Shown here piece by piece: positions 9,273-20,614 of a DNA stretch of 64,000 nucleotides. Location: the NCBI RefSeq assembly GCF_963678635.1, contig NC_087065.1, forward strand, positions 33,293,679-33,357,678, in the 5' to 3' direction. A program made the translations under genes and the position numbers. Every line of letters begins with the position of its first letter. The first letter of the stretch is position 1. Under the pieces are notes generated by a model that saw only the letters and a list, made by a program, of their open reading frames with translations, was not told the DNA's origin and searched no databases. The stretch is from Symsagittifera roscoffensis (Eukaryota > Xenacoelomorpha > Acoela > Convolutidae).

Positions 9273-10387
9273 GATAGGCCATGCGGTAGTACAACACGTT
9301 TTTCACTGCTAGTGTCCGTGCAACTGCTAAGTTGGATGAACCAAAATTAAGTTTCAATAGATCAATTAGTTTTCTATTTAAACCATTTTAAAGAAGTCAC
9401 ATTAACTTATCAAAATTAGATTTGAACTATAATTTTTTTTTGTTAGATTAAGTAATTATTGAGTAATTGTCAACTGCTTTCGGAAGATTCCATTTCTTTC
9501 TGATTCCCTCGTTCTTCCTTGTTTAACTCTTTAATATCGCTAGTTTTACTTGTAGTCTTGAAACTTCTATACCTCGAAAATGTACTAGTTGACAAGTTGT
9601 TTGTCTTAGTGTCAAAATAGTTAATTAAGGGTGTCAGTTCTCAGACATCATAAATTCTCAAATAAGTTCAATTCTCAACCAGAATTTTTCCTCAGAAACA
9701 CTTGGAATTGCCTACACTCTTTCCCTGTTTAAAAAAAGAATATTTTTGCTCACGGCTCAACTGCATTATAATTTACAGCATGGTTGGTTGGTAACTAATC
9801 AAATTGGCAACCATGCGTGAATAGCACCTCAGTTATGTCTGATATATCTGTATTTACAATTATATTGATTTACAAATGTCCATCTGGCTAATCAAAAAGT
9901 CTTTGGCAGCCTCTAAACTTCTTTTTTTGTACAATTTTATTGCTTTTTTTTTGTCTCCAAGTTGGTTTTTTGTTTTTACCAGCATCTTGAAAAACACTTC
10001 TCTTTCTCCCTTATCTGAATGGCCGAGTAAAAAACAGGATTACAAAATGCCTTGCTACCGTCTGGCACTAGTTCAGGTAACAACGACATGTCGTAGAAAC
10101 TTGGAGGCACCGAGATGGCTCTCAGTTTTAAGCAAATGCAACCGCTTCCAGAGATTGTCCTTAGCTAAGCTCTCACATTTCAGCTTTTTCAGCTCCCTCT
10201 GGTTCTCAGAGTACTTTTTCTTCTCCAGAGGTTTGTTTTTCACTATTGTAAACATTCAAGCATATCTCCATCCATCGAAGCATCCCTCCATTGAAATTGT
10301 ATTGTATCATTTATTTTACCGATCTCATCTGTAGACCTTTCTAACAGTTCTCCGAGTTGTACACTGGTTACTCCAGCTTCTTGCTGT
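9273..10387. other. Unassigned spacer between element B and the LINE
   Basis: AT-rich. Copies recur at about 20767-21881, 31386-32500 and 40725-41843. A plus frame at 9876-10334 has a hydrophobic N-terminus but varies in length between copies through T-tract indels, so it is probably not a gene. On the minus strand short protein-like stretches occur, such as the 60-residue frame 10255-10073 (KKLKCESLAKDNLWKRLHLL) and GDKKKAIKLYKKRSLEAAKD in another frame. They may be eroded coding sequence of a gene or element I cannot name. Confidence 0.4.
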
Positions 10388-11217
10388 TGTCACATTTTTT
10401 GAAATTTAGGTAGATCACGTCAACTTCTCTGTGACTATCCAGAGTCGCACTGAAGTCGCCAAGCACCTTCAGTAGTTGAATTTGTGATGATCTTCCAAGT
10501 AGGAACCCAAAATTTTTGCTTACATGAATTTAATTTTTTTTCAGATCATTCAATAAATGAGACTTGACGTTTTTTCAAAAAAATTCACAGGCAATTGATG
10601 TAAGGCTTGCCAGTCTGTGGTTTTCTGCCATCGATTCCAACCTTTTTTTGAAAAGAGAAGCCAAGTGCGCCAGTTTTCATTCTCCGGGTAATTTACTACC
10701 GTTCAAAGATTTATTTTAAAGTTTTTGTCAAGGCATGGACTAATTTAAACCTTAATTTAAACAAGAGCTTCGGGTAGATTTCATCTGGTCCCATTGATTT
10801 TGAATTATTAATCTCAAAGTGTTTTCGGCCGTTTTTTTCATTGATACTTGGACAAAAATTCTCGCTTCTGGAAGCTTTTTTCACCGAGGGTCTCAATTGT
10901 ACTAGTGAAACGAATAACATTTGAACAGTAGAAATTATCCGAGCAGAGAAGTTTATCAAGACTATTGCTACCACGTGTAGGTTTCCGTAAAACATGTCAT
11001 ACAAACCAAAACCAGAGTCTAAGAAATGCTCATCAAGGGCCAATTTATTGAAACCTCCACGAAAGACAAAAATGCCATTAGGGTTTTCACGAAACCTCAT
11101 AGTTGAAGGTACATTGTGCTGCATCAAAGCGTTCCCATGTAACATCAGCTGGGAAGTAAACCACACACAATCATAAAACCTTACCATCCATATGAATAGA
11201 AAGCCAAAGTATCTCAA
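10388..11217 (-). pseudogene. CR1-like LINE, copy 1 (1.28 kb deletion through the RT)
   Basis: On the minus strand a 168-residue frame (11217-10711) ends in INNSKSMGPDEIYPKLL, the first RT block of CR1/Jockey LINEs. Downstream, FGFLLGRSSQIQLLKVL and VDVIYLNFKK follow in another frame. The sequence then jumps at about 10391 past the region holding GSVLGP and FADN, which copy 3 keeps. The longer Met frame here, compared with 134 residues in copies 3 and 4, reflects a single-base length difference near 10838. Dead. Confidence 0.78.
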
Positions 11218-12200
11218 ACTTCGCAGTTTTCTGTAAACTATGATACAGCAGGCTGGTCATTTTTCTTAAAAACACAAAAACCTCAACCTGTTGTCTTCAG
11301 GGAGTTAAAAGAGGTTCGATCGGCCCTGAAGGAAAGGTTTTAAAGACTTGTAGCATAACAAATGTGTCTTCTACTTCTGATGTTAACCACGATTCACTGA
11401 TGCTTATGTTATCCGAACATAAACACTGATATTGCACTGAAGTTTATATATAGATTTATTTTTCTTTATAGACTGTGGTTAAATAAACAAAATTATACTT
11501 TGCGACAACCTACCCGCATACAAGTTTAGGCGTAAGTAATCGATTACAACGGATTTTTATGATGATTTTTTGACAATTATAATTGATTATAATTACCAAA
11601 ATTAGGTCTTTAAGGGATTTATAATTAATTATAATCGTGATATTTTCCAAGAGATAATAATCTCTTATAATCGATTATAATTGATTATAGTTCTTACTAA
11701 AAACCCTTAAAATCAATTATAATCGATTATAATCTCTTATTTTGTTGAAATTTTCCTACAATCGAATTAAATTTTCTGGGTCATTAATTTTGTGTCAATA
11801 AGAATATCTCTAAAAGAGAGATCTCTTGAACACTTTGGTTCATCTGAACACAAAGTTTTACCACGAAACAAAAGTTTCATAGAGATCCTTTCATATGAGT
11901 GCATAGGTTCCCGCGGTAGACTATATATAAAATTTCCGAATCAAGCATGAAAATAAATCAATTTGCTGATGTTTTGGTGTTTAAAAAAGCTTAAAATGTG
12001 CATCACAAAACAACACTAATGGGGAAGAAATGAAAAAAAAAAACTTACAAATTTGAATTAATTGGAAAACTTTCAAAAAAGTTTTCTCATTTTTCATAGG
12101 AACCAACGTCCACAAAAAGCATAAAATATAAGCAATTTAGATGCAACTTCGAAGACAAAATGGACAAACAAAAGGGATAATAATCAATTATAACTGGCAC
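11218..12200. other. Noncoding spacer with an AT palindrome cluster, copy 1
   Basis: No credible frame. The segment 11534-11760 is made of near-palindromic AT motifs. TTATAATCGATTATAA, a perfect 16-base palindrome, occurs at 11665-11680 and 11717-11732. AAGAGATAATAATCTCTT lies at 11649-11666. CTTTAAGGG upstream and CCCTTAAA downstream are inverted. Similar motifs recur at about 12178-12228. Equivalents lie at about 24310-24536 and 33648-33874. It could be a hairpin-forming MITE-like insertion. Confidence 0.6.
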
Positions 12201-12443
12201 TTAAATCGTAATATAATCGATTATTAACGCTTGAAACTGGATGCGGGATGCTATACTTTGCTGGATGTTATCGAATAAACGTTCTAATTCACGCTCTTCA
12301 ATTCTATCCAGTGTAACACCCGAGTCAATGAGTTTGTGACGCTCAGCCAGAACACGTAATTTCGTTTGTCTTTCTTGGGGAGATAGTTCTCTTGAAATGA
12401 AATGGTTTTCTTGATAAGTTTTGATTAAGTATGAGTTCGACAA
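12201..12443 (-). pseudogene. Possible LINE ORF1-like fragment, copy 1
   Basis: An 80-residue minus frame contains ELSPQERQTKLRVLAERHKL. The same frame is open further upstream, giving LSALNPWLTRKILSNSYLIK before it. A 'LTPeeR..r..Ll.er..li.sG' pattern of this kind occurs in ORF1 proteins of several invertebrate LINEs. It sits upstream of the CR1-like RT on the same strand, where ORF1 would lie. The similarity is weak and the assignment is inference. Confidence 0.35.
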
Positions 12444-13109
12444 AATTTTCCGTGTCAGCCAAGGGTTAAGTGCAGATAGTTTTAAAGTAGGTAGGTCGGA
12501 TCATTTACTCTCGATCTTAAGCAAAAATTTTACTGAGTTCTGATGGAAGTGTTCTCCAAATTGGACATTCAAAACAGGCAATTCTAGAGAGTAAAATCCT
12601 AAATTTGCACTCAGTTTTGTCCACTTGTGTAGTTATACAGAGCTGCGCTCCATAAGTAAAAAATTCTTTAAAAGTAGTTTTATCATTATTAGTGCTGAGT
12701 ACACAGGCAGCGTTCGCAACCTATTTTAATAAAAAGTGTCACCATTTGAATTTGGTTGAATTTCATGAAAAACGTGAGAGCTACCTGCAGAATTACAAAC
12801 AAAAGAATGAAATAGATAGTAATATGAGTCTGTATCTTGCAAAATGTCACAATTTTGTCTTCTATTTGTCTTCTCATTAACACACAATCTGCGCAATGGA
12901 CCTCAAACTTATGCAACTTGACACATAAAAAGTTTTCAAAACTTTGTGTTCATAAACATTTTCTTGGAGTGCCAAAATTGTGCAAAATATTTCAATGCCA
13001 ACGTAGAATTCTATCGAGTAAAAAAAAGTAGCCTAATTGCTGTGATAAACTTATTAAATGGCTTCCGGTTGTGATGAAATGAGGACGACCAGATCACCAT
13101 CCGAGATTT
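12444..13109. other. Spacer before element A, copy 1
   Basis: Short frames are open on both strands, but none is recognisable and they overlap each other. Equivalents are at about 25219-25884 and 34557-35222. In copy 3 a stop change opens a 72-residue minus frame (25276-25494) that is closed in copies 1 and 4, which argues against coding function. Confidence 0.45.
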
Positions 13110-14901
13110 TTGATTCACAACACCAACAATGCGGCCGCGCGTGTACTCTGCCATCCATCAGGCACCGTAAACTGTGTACAATGCGGTAAATGTGATGTCT
13201 GGAAACACTCACTCTGTGCCGGAGTTGATCCTCTTAACGCTGACGTTATAGACTCTTCGTGCGAGTCTTGTCAGAATCAGAGAAAACAAAGTCCGTTTAA
13301 TCAGCACGCTGGCTAACGGTAAAACTCGTGTACATGTTCCTCAATTGAAGCGCTGTGCAGCCTCGGGGACAGCATTTTTTTGCCGTCATCCAACACTGAA
13401 CGAGGAGACTTCACTCATTTTGAAGCAGCTGAATTTGCCAAGTTTGTGAGTGATTCGAAGAAGAAACTTCTGAAGTTCATACCCAAAGGAGCAAGAATTT
13501 GCGTTGCAACAACGATTTTCTTGATGCCATCACTAATGAGCCTGACAATAAGAACAAGTGGGATAAACTCTTTGCTTTTGTCGATGCTTCGCTTCTCCTA
13601 CTGACAAAACCAACGCACTCTCACTCAATGGTCTCGAAAGCGTGTTGGTGGGTTTGATGCTGGAGAGTTGTTTTATGGCGAGGACTCAGGCAACATGCAA
13701 CGCGAAAAGCAAGAAACCTATACAGCTCAAATCAGTAAACAAATCTGCAACAAAATCAATGAACGTGATATCAGTGGAGCAGTCATGATCGCTTCGCCAA
13801 ACGCTACTTTTATGCCAACCAATCCAGAAACTCTTGAGGTCTTTCGTCTGAAACATCCTAGAAGAGGTTAACTCTTGAGCTACTACGACGTGTACAGTGA
13901 GACTCTGGCCGTTACCGAGAAACTTGTTTGAGACACCATTTTTAATTTTGCACCGGGAAGTGCAGCCGGACCATCTTGTTTCAGTCCACCTCAATCTAGT
14001 TTCAGATCATCCATCTCAATGATAGTGTCATGGATGATTTGCTCGACTCCGCTTTGACACTTTGTACTAAACAAACGAATGGTTATCCAACAACAATCAC
14101 TTCGAGAAAACAAGCCAATTGGATGCTATCAAATCAAAAACTATTCAAAAAAAATTTGAGAGCAGATGAATGAATCATTATTCGGTTGAATGGCTGCGTG
14201 TTTCTGGTTTCAGGAGATTGGTTACACGCATTGCAATCGGACTTCCTTCAACTTTGTCTGTCCAATAATGATTTCAGGACAGCTTGCATTCATCGACTTT
14301 GATCTATAGTCAGCAGCGCCTTTCACTGTGTTTGAAATTTGATTCGCCATCTTTACTCGCAACACCCTCTTATCTGCAATAAAATGAAGTCTCGGTGACA
14401 CGCTTTTTCTATGGCTGGTATACCTTCCACACTTGAGCCAGTAGGTCTTCTCCGAAGCGATGGTCGTAGGCTGGACGGAATCAGCATCACGCTACAAATC
14501 AGAGGTAAATCGCTCACAATGGACTATACGATTTCGAACAGGTTGACAGCCTCAAATTCGAGACTGGCAGGATTTGAAAGCGCAACCGTCGCAGATGAGG
14601 CAAAAAAAACAAGAAAAGGAATCATTACCAAGACCTTCCGAACTTAGCAAGCTTTCAATCTGTAGCCGTTGAAAGTCTAGAAGGATTAGGGAAATCCAGT
14701 TATGTGTTTCTCAAGGCTGTGCTAAAGAGAGTCAATGAAAAGAACGTTGCAAAAAGAGCCACGATGTTTCTCAGACTACGGCTAGATTTTCTTTCGACGT
14801 GGAAACGCAGCTTGCGTTTTGGAGGCAATAAACAGTTCAAAACAAACACATCGTTTCTACCCATTCAAACTTTGTTGTTTTCTGTTGTTCTGGTTCTTTG
14901 A
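13110..14901 (+). pseudogene. Element A copy 1: internally deleted RT element
   Basis: A second RT family of the same general type. The N-terminus has a PHD-like region, VNCVQCGKCDVWKHSLC...CESC (13110-13316). An ISGAVMIASPNATF...LKHP block follows (about 13770-13860), then APGSAAGP (about 13950). In relatives these precede the RT core. Only about 240 bases then separate this from WLHALQSDFLQLCLSNNDFR (about 14219), which lies after the RT, so the catalytic RT core is deleted. The end has STLEPVGLLRSDGRRLDG...MDYTI (14411-14530), matching the RPD-(x)n-D layout of R2-type nucleases with P changed to L. The FQSVAVESLEGL tail (about 14650-14870) follows in another frame. Nonfunctional. Confidence 0.75.
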
Positions 14902-15096
14902 ATTCGATCTTTATAAACCAGAAATTCATCACTTTTTTTAACTTCTACTTTTTTTCACAACTATCCCTCTTCAATTGATCTCATCAACCCACTTCCATAA
15001 TTGTCACTAAAATCATCGCTACCTCAAACAATCAGACCAACAAAAAGCTGGTCATAATGAACTTCAACATTTTTCATTTCGTCAACTCGGCCCTTA
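14902..15096. other. Short gap between element A and element B
   Basis: AT-rich with no frame of note; the equivalent gap follows each element A copy. It places the two RT elements head to tail on the same strand. Confidence 0.5.
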
Positions 15097-16735
15097 ATGT
15101 CTTTCATAATGGACTTATTATTTCCCCATTTTTCAATTTTGGTAGATCTAAGTTCTGTAAAGATTGTATCAGTTTCTGAAATTTTAATCATCTTGATGCA
15201 CCGCTATCATGTCACAAGCCTTCTTTCCTTCCTCATTGGAATCAAATTCCATCGTTCCAGTTGCAATAATCATCTAAAAGGTGGTGGTGTATGGTGTTAC
15301 GCTTGTGCGTCTCACAAGCACATGAAGTGCAGTGGACTGACAACTAAAAAAGAACACTCGAAAAATATCGCAGCTAGATCTCGTGAAATTCTGGATAAAC
15401 ATATGCGACTCTAAAGCAACCACCTTGACAAAAACTCACAATATAATTGTTTACTGGAAACCATTTTCTTCATTATCAACTAGAACAAGAAAAGTTTCAA
15501 AGTTGTTAAAAAGATGAGTATACTCATGTCAAACGATGAGTACTTTCTTGTGAAAACACTCTTGTAGAAATTACTGAGAAAAATAGCTCGACCGCAATGA
15601 AAGCTATTATGGTGTTGCAACATCTCATTATAGCTAGAACTAAAAACGGTCATGATGGATCATTGACAAAAATCATTGCTAGGAGTATCAATTGGATCAA
15701 TTGCGATTTTGATTCATTTTTCGAAGAAGCGAGTGCCCTTCATGAAAGATTACCTAACTCTAAACAGGTCGTGAAACCAGATAAGTGCAAACAGTTTGAT
15801 AAGCTGATGACCACAGGAAAATTTCGAACGCCCTTCAAAGTCCGAGTGATGATTCAAAAGGTGTAAGTGAAACCATTGACTACAAGATAGATAGCAAATC
15901 TGTTCTGTAATTTTTCCAGGAGAAACCCCCAGCCTCAAGTATTGTCACTCCCTCTTGTATTTGCTCAGATGATGAAAAAAAACTACTACAGTTTCCGCAA
16001 ATACAAATGCCCGGACTATTAGACGCTCAACCATCAAATCTCATGGAAGTCATGGCCTTTTCGGCCTTGACGCAAATGATTGGCGTGGATTTTACTTTTT
16101 TCCAAACTTTATCGAATGATCTCTGAAAGTCATTGAGCAAACTCTCATTCAGGATTGCTACAGAACAGCCATCATTTCTGGAACCTTACAACTCTTCTCG
16201 GCTTATCGCTCTCCATATAAAATTTTTAGAGAGAAACCTTTTCTAGCGTTTTTAGAGAGGTAATTAGAAAAATCATAGGAAAATCTATTGTAGAGGTAAT
16301 AAAACCAGATTCGATACTTTTAGGAGGGAATACATAGTTATTTCTGGGACAAAAATGCGGAATTGAGCATGCCATTCACTCACTAAGATAAAATTAATCG
16401 AGAGGCGAAACTCATGGTTTGTTGCTTTTTAACGCAAAAGATGCGTTCAATTGTCTCAATCGAAAAGCAGCTCTAGCAAACAACATGAACCAGTCTCCTT
16501 CCCTTTCAAATACCCTAAGAAATTCTTGTACAACTCCATCGAAGTTCTAAATTAACAAAAAGAAAGTTATATCACAAGAAATTTCAACCAAAGGTGATCA
16601 ATTTGTTATGGCCATGTATCGTGTCGCTATGAACCAATTAATGAAAATTACCTCGCGCGAAAACCTTTTTCAACCATGTTTTGCAAATGACGGCAATTGT
16701 ACAGGTAGTATAGAGGATTTAAAACAACTTCATGA
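15097..16735 (+). pseudogene. Element B copy 2: N-terminus to mid-RT, truncated
   Basis: The first N-terminus of element B seen complete. A frame at 15097-15414 ends in GGGVWCYACASHKHMKCSGL, a PHD-like CxxC...HxxC zinc motif. The pre-RT frame follows at 15597-15866; here TGA is CGA, so it runs seven residues further than in the other copies. RT blocks continue to KQLHD, where the copy-2 deletion joins it to the tail of element A (frame 16608-16802). No CCHC or nuclease end is left. Confidence 0.8.
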
Positions 16736-17751
16736 CGCAACCGTCGCAGATGAGGCAAAAAAAACAAGAAAAGGAATCATTACCAAGACCTTCCGAACTT
16801 AGCAAGCTTTCAATCTGTAGCCGTTGAAAGTCTAGAAGGATTAGGGAAATCCAGTTATGTGTTTCTCAAGGCTGTGCTAAAGAGAGTCAATGAAAAGAAC
16901 GTTGCAAAAAGAGCCACGATGTTTCTCAGACTACGGCTAGATTTTCTTTCGACGTGGAAACGCAGCTTGCGTTTTGGAGGCAATAAACAGTTCAAAACAA
17001 ACACATCGTTTCTACCCATTCAAACTTTGTTGTTTTCTGTTGTTCTGGTTCTTTGAATTCGATCTTTATAAACCAGAAATTCATCACTTTTTTTAACTTC
17101 TACTTTTTTTCACAACTATCCCTCTTCAATTGATCTCATCAACCCACTTCCATAATTGTCACTAAAATCATCGCTACCTCAAACAATCAGACCAACAAAA
17201 AGCTGGTCATAATGAACTTCAACATTTTTCATTTCGTCAACTCGGCCCTTAATGTCTTTCATAATGGACTTATTATTTCCCCATTTTTCAATTTTGGTAG
17301 ATCTAAGTTCTGTAAAGATTGTATCAGTTTCTGAAATTTTAATCATCTTGATGCACCGCTATCATGTCACAAGCCTTCTTTCCTTCCTCATTGGAATCAA
17401 ATTCCATCGTTCCAGTTGCAATAATCATCTAAAAGGTGGTGGTGTATGGTGTTACGCTTGTGCGTCTCACAAGCACATGAAGTGCAGTGGACTGACAACT
17501 AAAAAAGAACACTCGAAAAATATCGCAGCTAGATCTCGTGAAATTCTGGATAAACATATGCGACTCTAAAGCAACCACCTTGACAAAAACTCACCATATA
17601 ATTGTTTACTGGAAACCATTTTCTTCATTATCAACTAGAACAAGAAAAGTTTCAAAGTTGTTAAAAAGATGAGTATACTCATGTCAAACGATGAGTACTT
17701 TCTTGTGAAAACACTCTTGTAGAAATTACTGAGAAAAATAGCTCGACCGCA
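15597..17751. repeat. Array 1, copy 2: 2.16 kb mini-copy with internal deletion
   Basis: Sequence follows the standard unit up to about 16736, inside the element B RT, and then jumps to the C-terminal part of element A. About 7.18 kb is missing. The join reads catgaCGcaacc; both parents have CG at the breakpoint (gaCGattt and agCGcaacc), so there are two bases of microhomology. The rest of the unit, including the next element B start, follows normally. Confidence 0.93.
16736..17056 (+). pseudogene. Element A copy 2: C-terminal tail only
   Basis: After the copy-2 deletion join, only ATVADEAKK and the FQSVAVESLEGL tail remain. They are fused in frame for a short distance behind the element B RT (frame 16608-16802). 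The next tail segment is open at 16859-17056. Confidence 0.78.
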
Positions 17752-20207
17752 ATGAAAGCTATTATGGTGTTGCAACATCTCATTATAGCTAGAACTAAAA
17801 ACGGTCATGATGGATCATTGACAAAAATCATTGCTAGGAGTATCAATTGGATCAATTGCGATTTTGATTCATTTTTCGAAGAAGCGAGTGCCCTTCATGA
17901 AAGATTACCTAACTCTAAACAGGTCGTGAAACCAGATAAGTGCAAACAGTTTGATAAGCTGATGACCACAGGAAAATTTCGAACGCCCTTCAAAGTCTGA
18001 GTGATGATTCAAAAGGTGGAAGTGAAACCATTGACTACAAGATAGATAGCAAATCTGTTCTGTAATTTTTCCAGGAGAAACCCCCAGCCTCAAGTATTGT
18101 CACTCCCTCTTGTATTTGCTCAGATGATGAAAAAAAACTACTACAGTTTCCGCAAATACAAATGCCCGGACTATTAGACGCTCAACCATCAAATCTCATG
18201 GAAGTCATGGCCTTTTCGGCCTTGACGCAAGTGATTGGCGTGGATTTTACTTTTTTCCAAACTTTATCGAATGATCTCTGAAAGTCATTGAGCAAACTCT
18301 CATTCAGGATTGCTACAGAACAGCCATCATTTCTGGAACCTTACAACTCTTCTCGGCTTATCGCTCTCCATATAAAATTTTTAGAGAGAAACCTTTTCTA
18401 GCGTTTTTAGAGAGGTAATTAGAAAAATCATAGGAAAATCTATTGTAGAGGTAATAAAACCAGATTCGATACTTTTAGGAGGGAATACATAGTTATTTCT
18501 GGGACAAAAATGCGGAATTGAGCATGCCATTCACTCACTAAGATAAAATTAATCGAGAGGCGAAACTCATGGTTTGTTGCTTTTTAACGCAAAAGATGCG
18601 TTCAATTGTCTCAATCGAAAAGCAGCTCTAGCAAACAACATGAACCAGTCTCCTTCCCTTTCAAATACCCTAAGAAATTCTTGTACAACTCCATCGAAGT
18701 TCTAAATTAACAAAAAGAAAGTTATATCACAAGAAATTTCAACCAAAGGTGATCAATTTGTTATGGCCATGTATCGTGTCGCTATGAACCAATTAATGAA
18801 AATTACCTCGCGCGAAAACCTTTTTCAACCATGTTTTGCAAATGACGGCAATTGTACAGGTAGTATAGAGGATTTAAAACAACTTCATGACGATTTAAAA
18901 GAGCATGGACGAGCTTTCAGTTACCATTTAACGAAGTGCCACTTGATAGTACAACCTGATTTTTTAATCACAGCGAAAGAATTATGCAAAATGAAAGAGT
19001 CAAAATTGTCCTCGGATCTGTTATTGTCGATGATTTGTCTTGTAAGCATTTTGAGCTTGACAAAACCGCAAAACTCGTTGAACTGCTTAAGAAATTTGAA
19101 AAAAAAGTGCAAAAATTTCTCCTCAAAATGTTTGCAATTCCCTTACTAAGGCTGTATAACAGAAATTAGGTTTCATTGCTCGAACATTACCCCGCGCACT
19201 TCAATTTTTTTTAGGACACTGAGAAAATCTTTGTGAAGAAACTCACGCCAGCTTTCGTTAAAAACACATCGTATAATGAAAAATTCCGCAGGTGATTCTC
19301 TCTCCTATATGAGATATGGAGGTTTGAACCTGACTTTGCCAGGAGATCGAACAAACGATTATTCTAGTTTCATTAAAAATTCCACTTCTTTTGGTGAAAT
19401 TGAAATCACAGATATTGACCAGCAACAGGAGTTTTTTGCAACCACTATTAGAAAAGAAAACAAAGAACAACAAAGAGTACTTTGTCAGAAATTGAAAATT
19501 ACTAAACGATTTTAGCATAAAAAGAAGGATGATTGATTCAGCTGGCTCAACGCATTACCGCTGAAGCTATAAAAAAACTTTTTAACAAAAGCAGATTTTA
19601 GAGACGAATTTGAACTAATATATGGATGAGAAACAAGTAAGCTTCGGCAGAAATGCACATGCGGTAAAATTTTTACTGTCAGTCATGCTTTACATTGCTC
19701 CAAAGGTGGATATTCTCACGTAAATTATAATGAAATACGAGAAATTTTTGATGATTTAATCAACAAAGTGTGCTACGATGTCAAAATTGAGCCCCATCTT
19801 TAACCGCTTAAAGGCGAAATCATTACTTGCAATCTAGTAGCATTGATGGCAAAGCAAGATTAATTATTAGAGTCAATCAGTTATGGGAATCTCGGGTGGA
19901 AAAAACAAACTTCGACTTGATAGTTTTCAAATCACACGACAAGACATGCTCACGAAAAATTGAACAAGCTTACAAACAGCATGAACACTCCAAGAAGCTG
20001 AAATACGAGCAAGGGATTGTTGATGTCGAACATACTTGCCCTAATCCTCATATTTTGGCCTGCACAGCAGGAGCAAGACTAGCTGACAAAACTAGCCAAA
20101 AAAGTCACCAATTACGTCTTCACGAAATTAAGTTTTGTACTTTTACACAGCTCCGTCTTCTGCATATTCGGATCGCCTTTGCTCCGAAAAATTGCGTCGC
20201 TTGTTGA
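17252..20207 (+). pseudogene. Element B copy 3 (most complete arrangement, about 2.96 kb)
   Basis: All blocks of element B occur uninterrupted by other insertions. They are the PHD-like zinc region (17252-17569), pre-RT block (17752-18000, ended by TGA), RT (about 18400-19169, catalytic FAND), YGGLNLTLP block (19276-19515), CCHC (about 19640-19800) and nuclease-like end (19827-20207). Several frameshifts and stops remain, and they are the same ones as in the other copies. The element was therefore dead before the array was amplified. Confidence 0.82.
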
Positions 20208-20329
20208 TTCATCGCCAGATACCATTGTTGAGGAAAGGAGGTTTATTTGTTGAACCATTTTAATGAAAGCAGTTTGCTTTGGTCTATAAGTCTTTGTTTT
20301 ATTTGATGCAGCTTTTTAAGGCTTAGATT

Positions 20330-20614
20330 TTAATTAAATTGTTTTTTTTTATTAAGAAAACTACCTTCACTCATTTCCTCGGTAAACTGTTTCAAGTTCT
20401 TAGAAAGCTTATTTAGAAAAAACTCAGTGCTAGGGCCCGCGGCATCCTGAACTTCAAAAACTATTGGCCCCAAAACAATTTCGTCACTAATTAAGTCTCT
20501 ATATTCGTCAGACTTGCGATCTTCAGCCTCGGTCCCCGCTGTTCCGGGATCACAAGTCGAGTCTGCGTCAACCACCGTTTCATCCAAAGGAGCTGTCTTC
20601 CAACAGCCATGCAA
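20330..20614 (-). CDS. Unrecognised 94-residue acidic frame, copy 3
   Basis: The translated protein is the same as that of copy 1 at 8836-9120. Function unknown. Confidence 0.3.
   Translation of the reverse strand: MHGCWKTAPLDETVVDADSTCDPGTAGTEAEDRKSDEYRDLISDEIVLGPIVFEVQDAAGPSTEFFLNKLSKNLKQFTEEMSEGSFLNKKKQFN

Larger units (their letters stand above)
7..15596. repeat. Array 1, copy 1 (9.34 kb plus LTR-element insertion)
   Basis: This copy is interrupted at 280-6525 by a Gypsy element; without it the copy is about 9340 bases. It carries the short (deleted) form of the CR1-like LINE, with the join near 10391. It shares the A8 tract near 14603 and other right-half variants with copy 2, and left-half variants (near 8260 and 9061) with copy 3. 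Confidence 0.92.

Noticed and set aside
9876-10334. 152-residue plus frame with hydrophobic N-terminus (possible membrane protein)
   Set aside because: Its start and length change between array copies because of T-tract indels, and no family resemblance is visible.
10711-11217. GGFN in the minus frame upstream of the CR1-like RT, as a possible AP-endonuclease GDFN motif
   Set aside because: Surrounding residues do not follow the endonuclease pattern well enough; left as part of the LINE without a domain call.
17948-17985. CTGATGACCACAGG in element B, resembling a minimal hammerhead
   Set aside because: It encodes the KLMTTGKFR block shared by related proteins; the fold would need a one-to-two base-pair stem II.
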